A stretch of 64,000 nt of DNA, taken from assembly GCF_018492665.1 (NCBI RefSeq), contig NZ_JAFVME010000003.1, positions 248,001 to 312,000 of the forward strand. The letters run 5' to 3'. The stretch's first letter is position 1. Every line of letters begins with the position of its first letter. The stretch is from Pedobacter sp. B4-66 (GTDB lineage Bacteria; Bacteroidota; Bacteroidia; Sphingobacteriales; Sphingobacteriaceae). Positions 26,630 to 35,415 of this stretch are shown here, one piece after another. A program made the position numbers and the translations under genes. A model generated the notes under the pieces. That model was not told the origin of the DNA and made no database searches. It saw only the letters and a program-made list of their open reading frames with translations.

Positions 26630-27526
26630 TTAGAATTTATAAGTAAAACCAGCGCCAAAAATCTGTTTTACTTGTAGTGCTTTTTTGAATTCACCTTCAA
26701 TCCTCGCTCCATTAGCATCTAGGATTGGGATTTCAGTCTTATCATCGTAAAGCAATTGTACGCCGGCGTTTACGGTTACAAATTTATTTACCTTCATGAA
26801 AAGATTGGCTGTATAATCTGTATAAACATTTTGTGGTTTATCGAGATAATTAGAGTATAATTTCAGGATATTTTCTAAACTAATATTTTCTACAAGATTT
26901 ATTTTGTAATAAGCATCTAATGAAGCACCAAATTCATAACGAAGTCTTTTCATTGGATCGTTTCCAAATGATTCAGCTAATTCTCTATTCTTTACAAAGA
27001 TAAAGCGGGAAGCAAATGGAGAGATGTTGACTCTGAAATTATCATCACGTTTGTAAGCAAAACCAGGTCCTAAGGTTAGATAAGCTGGAGCAAGTAGATC
27101 TGAGATTAGTGTTTTTTCATCACCACCATATCTGTATCCTTTAGCGAATTGAGTTTGGAAATTTGCATAGAAAGTATACATCCAGTATTTAGAGGCTTTA
27201 TAGCCCAATAAACTGTTCAAAATAAACCTGTCGTCATTTTTACGGACGCCAATATCGTCTTGCTTACTCAGACCAAATCCCACGATTGCTTTATTATCCC
27301 AGCTCCATTTGTTCTTTTTGTAGTTAAAGTCATAATTGAAAACAAGATTTCCGGCAATTGAATTTACACCCCCTGCTGCCCAATTTGAAAAAGAACTCTG
27401 ATTGATTAAAAAAGTGTTTTCACCGTGGATAGTCCAGGTTTTAGTCGTGTCGGTAGCGGGCTTATCTTGTGCATAGCCAACAATGCTGGCACAGGACAAT
27501 GAAAGTAGTAAGGCGATTTTTTTCAT
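26630..27526 (-). CDS. DUF3078 domain-containing protein
   Basis: The 298-residue protein has a signal peptide (MKKIALLLSLSCASIVGYAQ) and then the DUF3078 pattern. The conserved start WTIHGENTFLINQSSFSNWAAGG is followed by alternating aromatic strands resembling an outer-membrane beta-barrel. It ends in F, as barrel proteins often do. The family is restricted mainly to Bacteroidota and has no established role. It is divergent from the LacI regulator gene across 140 nt. An AATCTTTG box on the minus strand near 27595-27602 is a weak promoter candidate. Confidence 0.87.
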   Translation of the reverse strand: MKKIALLLSLSCASIVGYAQDKPATDTTKTWTIHGENTFLINQSSFSNWAAGGVNSIAGNLVFNYDFNYKKNKWSWDNKAIVGFGLSKQDDIGVRKNDDRFILNSLLGYKASKYWMYTFYANFQTQFAKGYRYGGDEKTLISDLLAPAYLTLGPGFAYKRDDNFRVNISPFASRFIFVKNRELAESFGNDPMKRLRYEFGASLDAYYKINLVENISLENILKLYSNYLDKPQNVYTDYTANLFMKVNKFVTVNAGVQLLYDDKTEIPILDANGARIEGEFKKALQVKQIFGAGFTYKF

Positions 27527-27638
27527 AGTTAAGAAATATTTAAGTTAAATTTTATTGGAGGTATCTATTTATAGTTGTTTATCGAAAAATTACGCAAAGA
27601 TTTAACAAGAAACAATTGAGTTATTTAATTGTTTTCTT

Positions 27639-27662
27639 GTTAAACGATTAAGCATATATTTG
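27639..27662 (+). promoter_or_regulatory. LacI-type operator abutting a -7 box before lacI-like gene
   Basis: The core TTAAACGATTAA (27640-27651) has the central CG and flanking TTAA arms of LacI/PurR-type operators. After GCA comes TATATTTG (27655-27662), an exact TAnnTTTG match. The same order (core, GCn, TAnnTTTG) occurs before the GH172 gene, which suggests autoregulation. The -7 box ends only 4 nt before the ATG at 27667. Confidence 0.6.
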
Positions 27663-27666
27663 TTAT

Positions 27667-28698
27667 ATGAATAAAAAGGTATCCATTAAAGATATTGCTC
27701 AATCCGTAGGTGTATCTACCGCATTAGTCTCTTATGTGTTAAACAATAAAGAGAAAGAGGCGAGGGTAGGTAAGGAGATTGCACAAGTGATAAGAGATAC
27801 CGCTGCTGAAATGGGTTATCAGCCTAATCAGATTGCAAAGAGCTTAAAGACAGGTAAATCGCATACTTTCGGACTAATAGTAGCTGACATTTCTAATCCT
27901 TTTTTTGCCAATCTGGCCAGAAACGTTGAAGATGAAGCCAAGAACTTTAATTACACAGTTATTTTTGCAAGTGCGGATGAAAGCCCTAAAAAATCACAAA
28001 ACCTGATTAATATTTTAACAGAAAGACAGGTTGATGGTTTTATTATCGCACCAGCAGAAAATTCGCAAGATCAGATAGAGTCTATTTTAAAAAACAATAT
28101 TCCATTAGTATTAATTGACAGGTATTTTAAAGAATTGGAAACTAATTATGTGGTAACCAATAATTATGACGCTTCGTACAATGCTGTTTCTCATTTAATA
28201 AAGGCAGGACATAAAAACATTGGCATGATAGCTTATAAAACTGATCTGGTGCATATGCTTGACCGAAGACGAGGTTACATGGATGCCCTTAAAGATAATA
28301 AGCAATTAAAAGCTAAAACGCCACTAATAAAAACGGTAGACTTTGATTTTACTCAGGACGATGTAGAAGCTGGTATTAAAGAGCTATTAGCTCAGAATCC
28401 TTCAATGGATGCTCTATTTTTTGCAACAAATACGCTTACGTTAAAGGGCTTAAAGGCGCTAAATAACTTGAACTGTAAGGTTCCAGATGACATTGCTGTA
28501 GTATGTTTTGATGAGAGTGAGGCTTTTGATTTTTTCTATTCTCCATTAACTTATATTGAGCAACCACTTTTAGAAATGGGTAAAAAGGCTGTTCAAATAC
28601 TAATTAAGAACATCACGGATAAGAAAAACACTAATACGCAATTGAGTATACCGTCAAGATTGGTAGTGAGACAATCGTGTGGTTCAAATAATAATTGA
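27667..28698 (+). CDS. LacI family transcriptional regulator
   Basis: The 343-residue protein starts with the LacI HTH and hinge region (VSIKDIAQSVGVSTALVSYVLNN at residues 4-26). A periplasmic-binding-protein-like sensor domain follows (about 60-335), with SNPFFANLARNVEDEA and VDGFIIAPAE. It is the local regulator of the GH172-to-KGSADH block downstream. Palindromes of LacI type lie before both its own gene and the GH172 gene. The inducer is presumably a sugar or sugar acid from that pathway. Whether it represses or activates is not visible, but operator placement between -33 and -7 favours repression. Confidence 0.92.
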   Translation: MNKKVSIKDIAQSVGVSTALVSYVLNNKEKEARVGKEIAQVIRDTAAEMGYQPNQIAKSLKTGKSHTFGLIVADISNPFFANLARNVEDEAKNFNYTVIFASADESPKKSQNLINILTERQVDGFIIAPAENSQDQIESILKNNIPLVLIDRYFKELETNYVVTNNYDASYNAVSHLIKAGHKNIGMIAYKTDLVHMLDRRRGYMDALKDNKQLKAKTPLIKTVDFDFTQDDVEAGIKELLAQNPSMDALFFATNTLTLKGLKALNNLNCKVPDDIAVVCFDESEAFDFFYSPLTYIEQPLLEMGKKAVQILIKNITDKKNTNTQLSIPSRLVVRQSCGSNNN

Positions 28699-28740
28699 AT
28701 GGGATTTTTACGGTAAGGGCTAAAAAAAAGTAAAAAAATA

Positions 28741-28772
28741 TTTGCTCATTTAAACGTTTAAGCTTAAGTTTG
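28741..28772 (+). promoter_or_regulatory. Promoter with embedded LacI operator for the GH172 operon
   Basis: TTTG (28741-28744), a 20-nt spacer and TAAGTTTG (28765-28772) match the Bacteroidota -33/-7 promoter pattern. The perfect 12-bp palindrome TTAAACGTTTAA (28750-28761) occupies the spacer, so a bound LacI protein would exclude RNA polymerase. The operator-to-minus-7 spacing (3 nt) equals that before the lacI gene. Confidence 0.75.
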
Positions 28773-28837
28773 ATTACACAACCAATATAAACCATTTAAA
28801 ACACGAAGTGCTCAGCATTTTTTTTTTATCCCTTTTA

Positions 28838-28853
28838 GCTTAAACGTGTAAGC
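28838..28853 (+). promoter_or_regulatory. Second LacI-type operator in the GH172 leader
   Basis: GCTTAAACGTGTAAGC is a near-perfect palindrome with central CG, sharing TTAAACG and TAAGC with the upstream site. Its centre lies 90 bp downstream of the promoter operator, a distance compatible with looping or a roadblock. No -7 box follows it. Confidence 0.6.
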
Positions 28854-28936
28854 AAATTCAGACTTTAAAAATCTGAAGCATACATCTCTAAAAACAAAAG
28901 GCGTTAAGTGACTGAGGCACATCGCAATTTAAAATT

Positions 28937-30103
28937 ATGAGAAAGCTTTTATTACTGATCGTCGCAACTATTTTTGTTTTACCTGCTGTTGCGCAACAAC
29001 CTAAGAAATTTGATGGCTTAGATATGAATCTTGGTAATTTATCAAGACTATCTGACGCAAAGACCAGATCCATTAGTCCGGAGAACTTTACCGGCGAAAA
29101 AGGTAAGGGAGGAATGGCAGATCCGGTTAAAAACAAAGGACAGCGCAACGTAGCCAATGCTGCAAATGAGGCTCGTGACTTGGGCGTTGGCTGGAAAGTA
29201 AATCCCTTTATAATTGTTAAAAGCGGAGAAACCATAACCATTGCCGAAATGGAAGGCCCGGGTGCTATACAGCAGATATGGATGACACCAACTGGAAACT
29301 GGCAGTTCTCTATTTTACGTTTCTACTGGGATGATGAGAAAGAACCATCAATTGAAGCTCCTGTAGGCGCATTCTTTGGGATGGGTTGGGGAGAATATGC
29401 TCCATTAAACTCTTTGCCGGTAAGCGTTAATCCTGGCAGTGCATTTAACTGCTACTGGAAAATGCCGTTCAGAAAGAAATGTAAAATCACGATTGAGAAC
29501 ATCAATCCTAGAGATGAGATGAGGTTATATTATCAGGTTAACTATGCACTTACTCCAGTTGCAGATGATGAGGCTTATTTTCATGCACAATACAGAAGAT
29601 CAAATCCTAATACCACTTCTTTACACACTATAATTGATGGTGTAAAAGGTAAAGGACAATTTGTTGGTCTTTACATGGGACTTGGCGTAAATAATAACGG
29701 ATGGTGGGGCGAAGGAGAGATTAAGTTCTTTTTAGACGGCGATAAAGAATACCCTACAATCGCAGGAACAGGAACAGAGGATTATTTCTGTGGATCTTAT
29801 AACTTCGATAGAGGTGGTAAGTATGTAGAATACAGCACTCCTTATGCGGGTTTGCATCAGGTAATTAGACCAGATGGAACATACAAGGCTCAGCAAAGAT
29901 TTGGAATGTACAGGTGGCATATCATGGACCCTATACGCTTTGATAAGGACCTTAAAGTAACCATTCAGGATTTAGGATGGAGAGATGGTGGAAGATATTT
30001 AGCACAGAAATCAGATATCATGACTGTAGCTTACTGGTATCAAACAGAACCTCATGGTAGCTTCCCGAAACTACCTTCGAGAGATGAATTAGAAGTTAAT
30101 TAA
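28937..30103 (+). CDS. GH172 (DUF2961) family glycoside hydrolase
   Basis: The 388-residue protein has a Sec signal peptide (MRKLLLLIVATIFVLPAVAQ) and the DUF2961/GH172 fold motifs. These include an acidic pair in WWGEGEIKFFLDG (Glu259, Glu261) and GTGTEDYFCGSYNF (Glu281), where the family's catalytic glutamates lie. Characterised GH172 members act on alpha-D-fructofuranosides (difructose dianhydride I) or release D-arabinofuranose from arabinan. The protein should be periplasmic or surface-exposed. It is first in a co-directional block with a FucP-type permease and pentonate-type enzymes, which makes a D-arabinofuranosidase role attractive. That assignment is inference, and a fructofuranosidase remains possible. 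Confidence 0.85.
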   Translation: MRKLLLLIVATIFVLPAVAQQPKKFDGLDMNLGNLSRLSDAKTRSISPENFTGEKGKGGMADPVKNKGQRNVANAANEARDLGVGWKVNPFIIVKSGETITIAEMEGPGAIQQIWMTPTGNWQFSILRFYWDDEKEPSIEAPVGAFFGMGWGEYAPLNSLPVSVNPGSAFNCYWKMPFRKKCKITIENINPRDEMRLYYQVNYALTPVADDEAYFHAQYRRSNPNTTSLHTIIDGVKGKGQFVGLYMGLGVNNNGWWGEGEIKFFLDGDKEYPTIAGTGTEDYFCGSYNFDRGGKYVEYSTPYAGLHQVIRPDGTYKAQQRFGMYRWHIMDPIRFDKDLKVTIQDLGWRDGGRYLAQKSDIMTVAYWYQTEPHGSFPKLPSRDELEVN

Positions 30104-30125
30104 CCATACTCTTAAAACTCATAAG

Positions 30126-31355
30126 ATGAAATTGCTAAAGATTCCTTCACTAATAATGGCTGGCATGATGATTATTTCTTGTCAATCCGGTTCCAAAAAG
30201 CAAGATGCTACAAAGGTCTATGAAAAAGGCACATTTGGTTACGATTTAAACTTCTTGAATGAAAACGACAGTATCGTTGTTTTAAAAAACCATGATGGAA
30301 GTGCTCAGCTTGCTTTATCGCCTAAATATCAGGCAAAGGTATTTACCTCGACTGCCGAAGGGCTTGATGGAAAAAGCTTCGGCTGGGTTAATTATAAGGC
30401 TTTTGGTAAGCCATTAGACCCACATATGAATGCTTATGGCGGCGAAGATCGTTTATGGCTTGGCCCTGAGGGCGGCAAGTTTTCACTTTATTTTAAGCCT
30501 GGCGATTCCATGGTGTTTAAAAACTGGAAAACTCCTGCTGGCATTGATAGTGAAAGCTGGACTTTAGTAAAATCTGACGGAAAGAAAGCTTCTTTAAATA
30601 AGGATATGGAACTGCAAAACTATGCAGGTACTAACTTGAAAATAAAGCTGGAAAGAGATGTTGAGATTCTTGAAAAGGATAGTATAGAGAATGCTTTAGG
30701 TATTACTTTGGATGCTAAAATTAACTCGGTTGCTTTTAAAACATTAAATACAATCATCAATACCGGAACTAATGAATGGACAGAAAAAACAGGTGCTCCT
30801 TGTATCTGGAGTCTGGATATGTTTAGTCCATCACCAAAAACAGTAATTGTTATTCCTTATATCGAAAATGCACCGGGTAAAGTAGCCACAACGGACTATT
30901 TTGGAGAAATTGCAAAAGATCGCATTACTTACAAAAACGGTATTCTATTGTTTAAAGCTGATGGTAAATCTCGCGGTAAGCTAGGTATTCCTCCGCTAAG
31001 AGTTAAAAACATTGCTGGAAGTTATGCTGCAGATCAAAATCTGCTGACCATTACCATGTTTGATGTAAATAATAAAGCTAAATACCTGAATCAGGAGTGG
31101 ACACCAGATAAAGATCCTTTTAGTGGGGATGGTATGAACGCTTACAATGATGGACCATTGGCTGATGGCTCTCAAATGGGGCCGTTCTATGAGTTGGAAA
31201 GTGTATCTCCACCTACATTCTTGAAACCGGGAGAGAAGCATACGCATATGCATAGCGTATTTCATTTTACAGGTGATAAGACTGCATTAAATGAAATCGC
31301 TAAAAAAGTTCTGGGTATCTCATTAGATGAGATTGCCGACACATTTAAAGACTAA
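30126..31355 (+). CDS. DUF6786 family lipoprotein, mutarotase-like
   Basis: The 409-residue protein has a lipoprotein signal ending in MIISC, giving a lipid-anchored protein, probably periplasmic or surface. The body shows beta-rich motifs (YGGEDRLWLGPEGGKFSLYF and a late HTHMHSVFHF) reminiscent of galactose-mutarotase-like folds, consistent with DUF6786. It lies 22 nt after the GH172 gene and before a sugar permease. A role in binding or anomerising the released sugar is conceivable but unproven. Confidence 0.75.
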   Translation: MKLLKIPSLIMAGMMIISCQSGSKKQDATKVYEKGTFGYDLNFLNENDSIVVLKNHDGSAQLALSPKYQAKVFTSTAEGLDGKSFGWVNYKAFGKPLDPHMNAYGGEDRLWLGPEGGKFSLYFKPGDSMVFKNWKTPAGIDSESWTLVKSDGKKASLNKDMELQNYAGTNLKIKLERDVEILEKDSIENALGITLDAKINSVAFKTLNTIINTGTNEWTEKTGAPCIWSLDMFSPSPKTVIVIPYIENAPGKVATTDYFGEIAKDRITYKNGILLFKADGKSRGKLGIPPLRVKNIAGSYAADQNLLTITMFDVNNKAKYLNQEWTPDKDPFSGDGMNAYNDGPLADGSQMGPFYELESVSPPTFLKPGEKHTHMHSVFHFTGDKTALNEIAKKVLGISLDEIADTFKD

Positions 31356-31362
31356 ATCGCAT

Positions 31363-31405
31363 TATTAGTATGGTTGATGAACTAAGCTTATCAACCATAC
31401 TAATA
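31363..31405 (+). repeat. Intercistronic 16-bp perfect stem-loop
   Basis: TTAGTATGGTTGAT (within 31363-31378) pairs perfectly with ATCAACCATACTAA (within 31390-31405) around an 11-nt loop. It sits between the DUF6786 and permease genes. No U-tract follows, so it may be an RNA-stabilising or processing hairpin that sets different expression of the two gene groups, not a classic terminator. Confidence 0.8.
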
Positions 31406-31435
31406 TAAGTTGTAACCAAATATATACTGAATACT

Positions 31436-32746
31436 ATGTTTAGAACGGAAAACGGCAAGAGTTATCTTATGCCCTTTATTTTCATATGCAGCTTATTCCT
31501 ATTGTGGGGCTTTGCTCATGGTTTACTTGATGTGCTGGATAAGCATTTCCAAAATATCTTACATGTATCAAAAGCAGAATCGGGCTTTATACAGTTTTCT
31601 TTGTACATCGGTTATTTAGTGATGGCAGTACCGGCAGGGCTATTTATGAAGCGCTTTGGCTATCAGAAGGGAATAATTTTAGGGCTTGTGCTATTTGCTA
31701 TAGGGGCTTTCCTTTTTTATCCTGCGGCTAAGTTTCAGGCATTCATTCCTTTTCTACTTGCGCTGTTCGTACTGGCTTGTGGATTAGCTTGTCTGGAAAC
31801 AGCAGCGAATCCTTATTCTACTATCTTGGGGCCTAAAGAGTATGCCGCAAGGCGGATTAACATTTCTCAGTCCTTTAATGGTTTAGGATGGATACTTGGG
31901 CCATTAATGGGTGGATTATTCATTTTTGGCACAGAACACACTCCAGGGGTAGATAAGTTCGATTCGTTGGTTAGACCTTATATGATGGTAGGGGGAATTG
32001 TTGTTGTTGTTGCCATTATCTTTATGCTGATTAAGCTACCTGAGGTTAAGGAAGCCAGCGATACTGAATTGGCTGAAGATCCACCAATGCGTAACTTATT
32101 GAAGCATCCGGCTTTTGTACTGGCGGTAATTGCTCAGTTTCTATATGTAGCAGCTCAAACAGGGGTTAACTCTTTCTTTATTAACTATGTTACCGAAACT
32201 GTCCCTAATGTAACTGGGCCAGTTCAAGATATCATGCAACACTTAGGTTGGTTCGGTGAGGTATTTACACCTAAAAATCCTGAACAAGCTGCATCTCTTA
32301 TTCTTGCTATTGGTGGAATGGGGCTTTTCTGGATAGGTCGTTTATCTGGATCATACATGATGAAATATTTATCACCACAAAAGCTACTTGGCATATATGC
32401 TTTGGTTAATACCGTTCTTGTGTTTATTGTACTGTTGGAGGTTGGATGGTTCTCGGTAGTGGCTTTATTTTTCACTTACTTTTTTATGTCGATAATGTTC
32501 CCAACCATCTTTGCTTTAGGCGTATATGATTTGGGTCCGTTAACGAAAAAAGGCGCGTCATTTTTAGTAATGGCTGTAGCAGGTGGGGCGTTTTGCCCAC
32601 CAATAATGGGACTTATCGGCGATAATTTCGGTATGTCTATAGCCTTTGTAATACCAATGCTTTGTTTCGCATTTATTGCCTGGTATGCCATAAAAGGTAT
32701 TGGGAAAAAGATCGAATCAAAAAATATTTCAATGCAACATCACTAA
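31436..32746 (+). CDS. fucP: FucP-type sugar:H+ symporter
   Basis: The 436-residue MFS protein has about 12 membrane segments and strong FucP-family features. The N-terminal LFLLWGFAHGLLDVLDKHFQ matches the region holding the proton-linked acidic residue of E. coli FucP. LACLETAANPYSTILGP and RINISQSFNGLGWILGP are further FucP-type segments. E. coli FucP imports L-fucose and also L-galactose and D-arabinose, which share configuration at C2-C4. It sits between glycosidase genes and cytosolic sugar-acid enzymes, so it should import the monosaccharide released outside. The fuc symbol refers to the family, as the actual sugar is not proven. Confidence 0.88.
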   Translation: MFRTENGKSYLMPFIFICSLFLLWGFAHGLLDVLDKHFQNILHVSKAESGFIQFSLYIGYLVMAVPAGLFMKRFGYQKGIILGLVLFAIGAFLFYPAAKFQAFIPFLLALFVLACGLACLETAANPYSTILGPKEYAARRINISQSFNGLGWILGPLMGGLFIFGTEHTPGVDKFDSLVRPYMMVGGIVVVVAIIFMLIKLPEVKEASDTELAEDPPMRNLLKHPAFVLAVIAQFLYVAAQTGVNSFFINYVTETVPNVTGPVQDIMQHLGWFGEVFTPKNPEQAASLILAIGGMGLFWIGRLSGSYMMKYLSPQKLLGIYALVNTVLVFIVLLEVGWFSVVALFFTYFFMSIMFPTIFALGVYDLGPLTKKGASFLVMAVAGGAFCPPIMGLIGDNFGMSIAFVIPMLCFAFIAWYAIKGIGKKIESKNISMQHH

Positions 32747-32758
32747 AACAATATTCTG

Positions 32759-35395
32759 ATGAAAAACAATGATAACCGTCGCTCATTCATTAAAAAGGTA
32801 GCTATAGGAGGTTTTGGTCTTACAGCTATGCCTGCAGTGATGTTGGCAAGTGAAAGTAAAGAGGAAACTCTTACTAAGGATACAGAAGTATCACAGACCT
32901 CTTCATCAAAGGATAAGAGCAAAAGAGCTTACAACAGCAGCTATAAAGAAGAGCATCTCAGAAGAGTAGCATTTCCTATTGGTGGTTTAGGTGCCGGAAT
33001 GTTTTGTTTAGAAGGTAGTGGAGCAATATCTCATATGTCCATTCGCAATAGACCCGAAATATTTCATGAACCTAATATGTTTGCAGCGATTGCTGTTAAA
33101 GGAGAAAAAGTTGTTGCCCGTGTACTCGAAGGCCCCGTTGAGGAATGGAAAATGTTTGGTCAACGAGGTACCGGAAACGGAGCAAGCGGAGCAAATTATG
33201 GGCTTCCAAGATTTAACAGTGCGGTGTTTACCGATCGTTTCCCGTTTGCAACTATAGATCTTGAAGAAAAAGACATTCCTTTAAAAACCCAGATAGTAGG
33301 TTGGAGCCCTTTTATTCCTACTGATGAGGATAACTCCAGTTTACCTGTAGGCGCCTTGGAATATAAATTTACCAATAAGAGTAATGAAACAATTGAGGCT
33401 GTTTTTTCTTATAATTCAAGAAATTTTGTGTTGCAGGGTGGACAAAAAGGATCTATAAAAAAGATGCCTAATGGTTTCATTCTATCGCAAGATGGCACGA
33501 ACGAGAAACCACACCTAAGAACTGATTTCTCAATTTTTACCAATGAACCGGCTACCGTAGACTACTGCTGGTTTAGAGGCGGTTGGTTTGATCCGTTAAC
33601 TATGGTGTGGAATACCATTAAAGAGGGTAAAGTTAAAGCACAGGAACCCGATTCAGATGCGCCGGGAGCTTCATTGTTTGTGCCCTTTACATTAAAAGCC
33701 GGAGAACAAAAAACAGTAAGACTTATGATGGCTTGGTATGTGCCAGATTCGGACCTACGTATAGGTGAAATGGTTATTGATTCAAAGAAGGCCGATTCGG
33801 CAGAATGCTGTGTTGTCCCATCAGCTAGTGGTCTCGAAGAGAAATCAACTTATAATTCACCAAACTATAAGCCTTGGTATAGCAGTAAATTTAAAGATAT
33901 TAATGAGGTAGCAGACTATTTGTTAAACAAGTACAATGAACTGCAAAAGAAATCAATCTTATTCCGCGATGCCTTTTATTCAAGCAGTTTACCTCCAGAG
34001 GTTACTGAAGCCGTTGCTGCGAACCTTACCATTCTTAAATCTCCTACTGTATTGAGACAATTTGATGGACGGTTATGGAGCTGGGAGGGTTGTGGAGATG
34101 ATGGAGGTTGTTGTCATGGTAGCTGCACACATGTATGGAACTACGCACAGGCAATCCCTCATCTTTTTCCTGTTTTAGAAAGGAGCCTGAGAACTACGGA
34201 GTTCTGTGAGAATCAGAATTTTGAAGGTCATCAGCAATTTAGAGCAAATATGCCAATAAGCTCAGCTAAGCATGATTTTCATGCTGCTGCCGACGGTCAG
34301 CTTGGGGGTATTATGAAAGTATACCGGGAATGGCGGATTAGTGGCGATGCGGTTTGGCTAAAAAAAATGTATCCGATGGTAAAGACGAGTATGGACTATG
34401 CCATCAAAACCTGGGATCCGAGGGGTAAAGGTATAATTGAAGAACCTCATCATAACACATACGATATTGAGTTCTGGGGTCCAGACGGAATGTGTACCAG
34501 TTTTTATCTAGGTGCTTTAAATGCCATTATAAAAATGGGACAGTTTCTTAAAAAGGATATATCAAAATACAAAACTCTTTATACTGCCGGTAAAAAATTC
34601 ATGGAAAGTGAATTATATAATGGAGAGTACTTTAATCAGAAAATACAATGGACAGGTTTAAATGCTCCAAATCCGGTAAATCAACAATCGTTTGCTACTC
34701 AATATACTTCAGAAGCATTGGAGATATTAAAAAAAGAAGGCCCAAAATACCAGTATGGAACCGGTTGTTTATCTGATGGTATTCTTGGAGGATGGATTTC
34801 GAAAATGTGCGGACTTGAAGAGCCATTGGATATTGAAAAGACCAAAAGCCATTTACTGTCTGTTCATAAATATAATCTGAAAGCTGATTTAAGTGATCAC
34901 GTAAATCCTCAACGTCCATCATATGCTGCAGGGCATGAAGGTGGATTGTTGTTGTGCTCGTGGCCAAAGGGAGGAATGCTTTCTTTACCATTTGTTTATA
35001 GTAATGAAGTGTGGACTGGCATTGAATATCAGGTTGCATCGCATTTGATGCTTATGGGGCAAGTTAATGAAGGGTTAGATATTGTAAAAGCTTGTCGTGA
35101 CCGATATGATGGACGGGTTCGTAATCCTTTTAATGAATACGAATGTGGGCATTGGTATGCCAGAGCAATGTCTAGCTATGGACTGCTTCAAGGACTTACC
35201 GGTGTGCGGTATGATGCCGTGGATAAGATCTTACATGTAGATTCTAAAGTTGGTGATTTTACAAGTTTTGTATCTACAGCTACCGGATTTGGCACTGTAC
35301 ATTTTAAGGATAATAAAGTCTCACTAAGTGTTGCTTATGGGAGTATACCGGTTAAAAAAACTGTGATAGCTGGTAAAGAATCAAAGTTCTCTTAG
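32759..35395 (+). CDS. GH116 family glycoside hydrolase, Tat-exported
   Basis: The 878-residue protein begins with a twin-arginine signal (NRRSFIKKVAIGGFG). It then has the GH116 N-terminal beta domain (about 70-370; LRRVAFPIGGLGAGMFCLEG) and a C-terminal (alpha/alpha)6 catalytic domain (about 400-850). Asp569 in HNTYDIEFWG aligns with the family's acid/base position. GH116 includes glucosylceramidase GBA2 and bacterial beta-glucosidases and beta-xylosidases. It lies 12 nt after the permease gene in the LacI-controlled block and would cleave a beta-glycoside in the periplasm. The cluster CGDDGGCCHGSC in the catalytic domain is unusually cysteine-rich. Confidence 0.85.
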   Translation: MKNNDNRRSFIKKVAIGGFGLTAMPAVMLASESKEETLTKDTEVSQTSSSKDKSKRAYNSSYKEEHLRRVAFPIGGLGAGMFCLEGSGAISHMSIRNRPEIFHEPNMFAAIAVKGEKVVARVLEGPVEEWKMFGQRGTGNGASGANYGLPRFNSAVFTDRFPFATIDLEEKDIPLKTQIVGWSPFIPTDEDNSSLPVGALEYKFTNKSNETIEAVFSYNSRNFVLQGGQKGSIKKMPNGFILSQDGTNEKPHLRTDFSIFTNEPATVDYCWFRGGWFDPLTMVWNTIKEGKVKAQEPDSDAPGASLFVPFTLKAGEQKTVRLMMAWYVPDSDLRIGEMVIDSKKADSAECCVVPSASGLEEKSTYNSPNYKPWYSSKFKDINEVADYLLNKYNELQKKSILFRDAFYSSSLPPEVTEAVAANLTILKSPTVLRQFDGRLWSWEGCGDDGGCCHGSCTHVWNYAQAIPHLFPVLERSLRTTEFCENQNFEGHQQFRANMPISSAKHDFHAAADGQLGGIMKVYREWRISGDAVWLKKMYPMVKTSMDYAIKTWDPRGKGIIEEPHHNTYDIEFWGPDGMCTSFYLGALNAIIKMGQFLKKDISKYKTLYTAGKKFMESELYNGEYFNQKIQWTGLNAPNPVNQQSFATQYTSEALEILKKEGPKYQYGTGCLSDGILGGWISKMCGLEEPLDIEKTKSHLLSVHKYNLKADLSDHVNPQRPSYAAGHEGGLLLCSWPKGGMLSLPFVYSNEVWTGIEYQVASHLMLMGQVNEGLDIVKACRDRYDGRVRNPFNEYECGHWYARAMSSYGLLQGLTGVRYDAVDKILHVDSKVGDFTSFVSTATGFGTVHFKDNKVSLSVAYGSIPVKKTVIAGKESKFS

Positions 35396-35415
35396 TTTAT
35401 ATTAAAATCAGTGCT

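Noticed and set aside
28809..28827. Poly-T run after a TGCTCAGCA palindrome as a terminator
   Set aside because: The stem is only 4 bp with a 1-nt loop, too weak to terminate; it lies in the leader after the predicted promoter.
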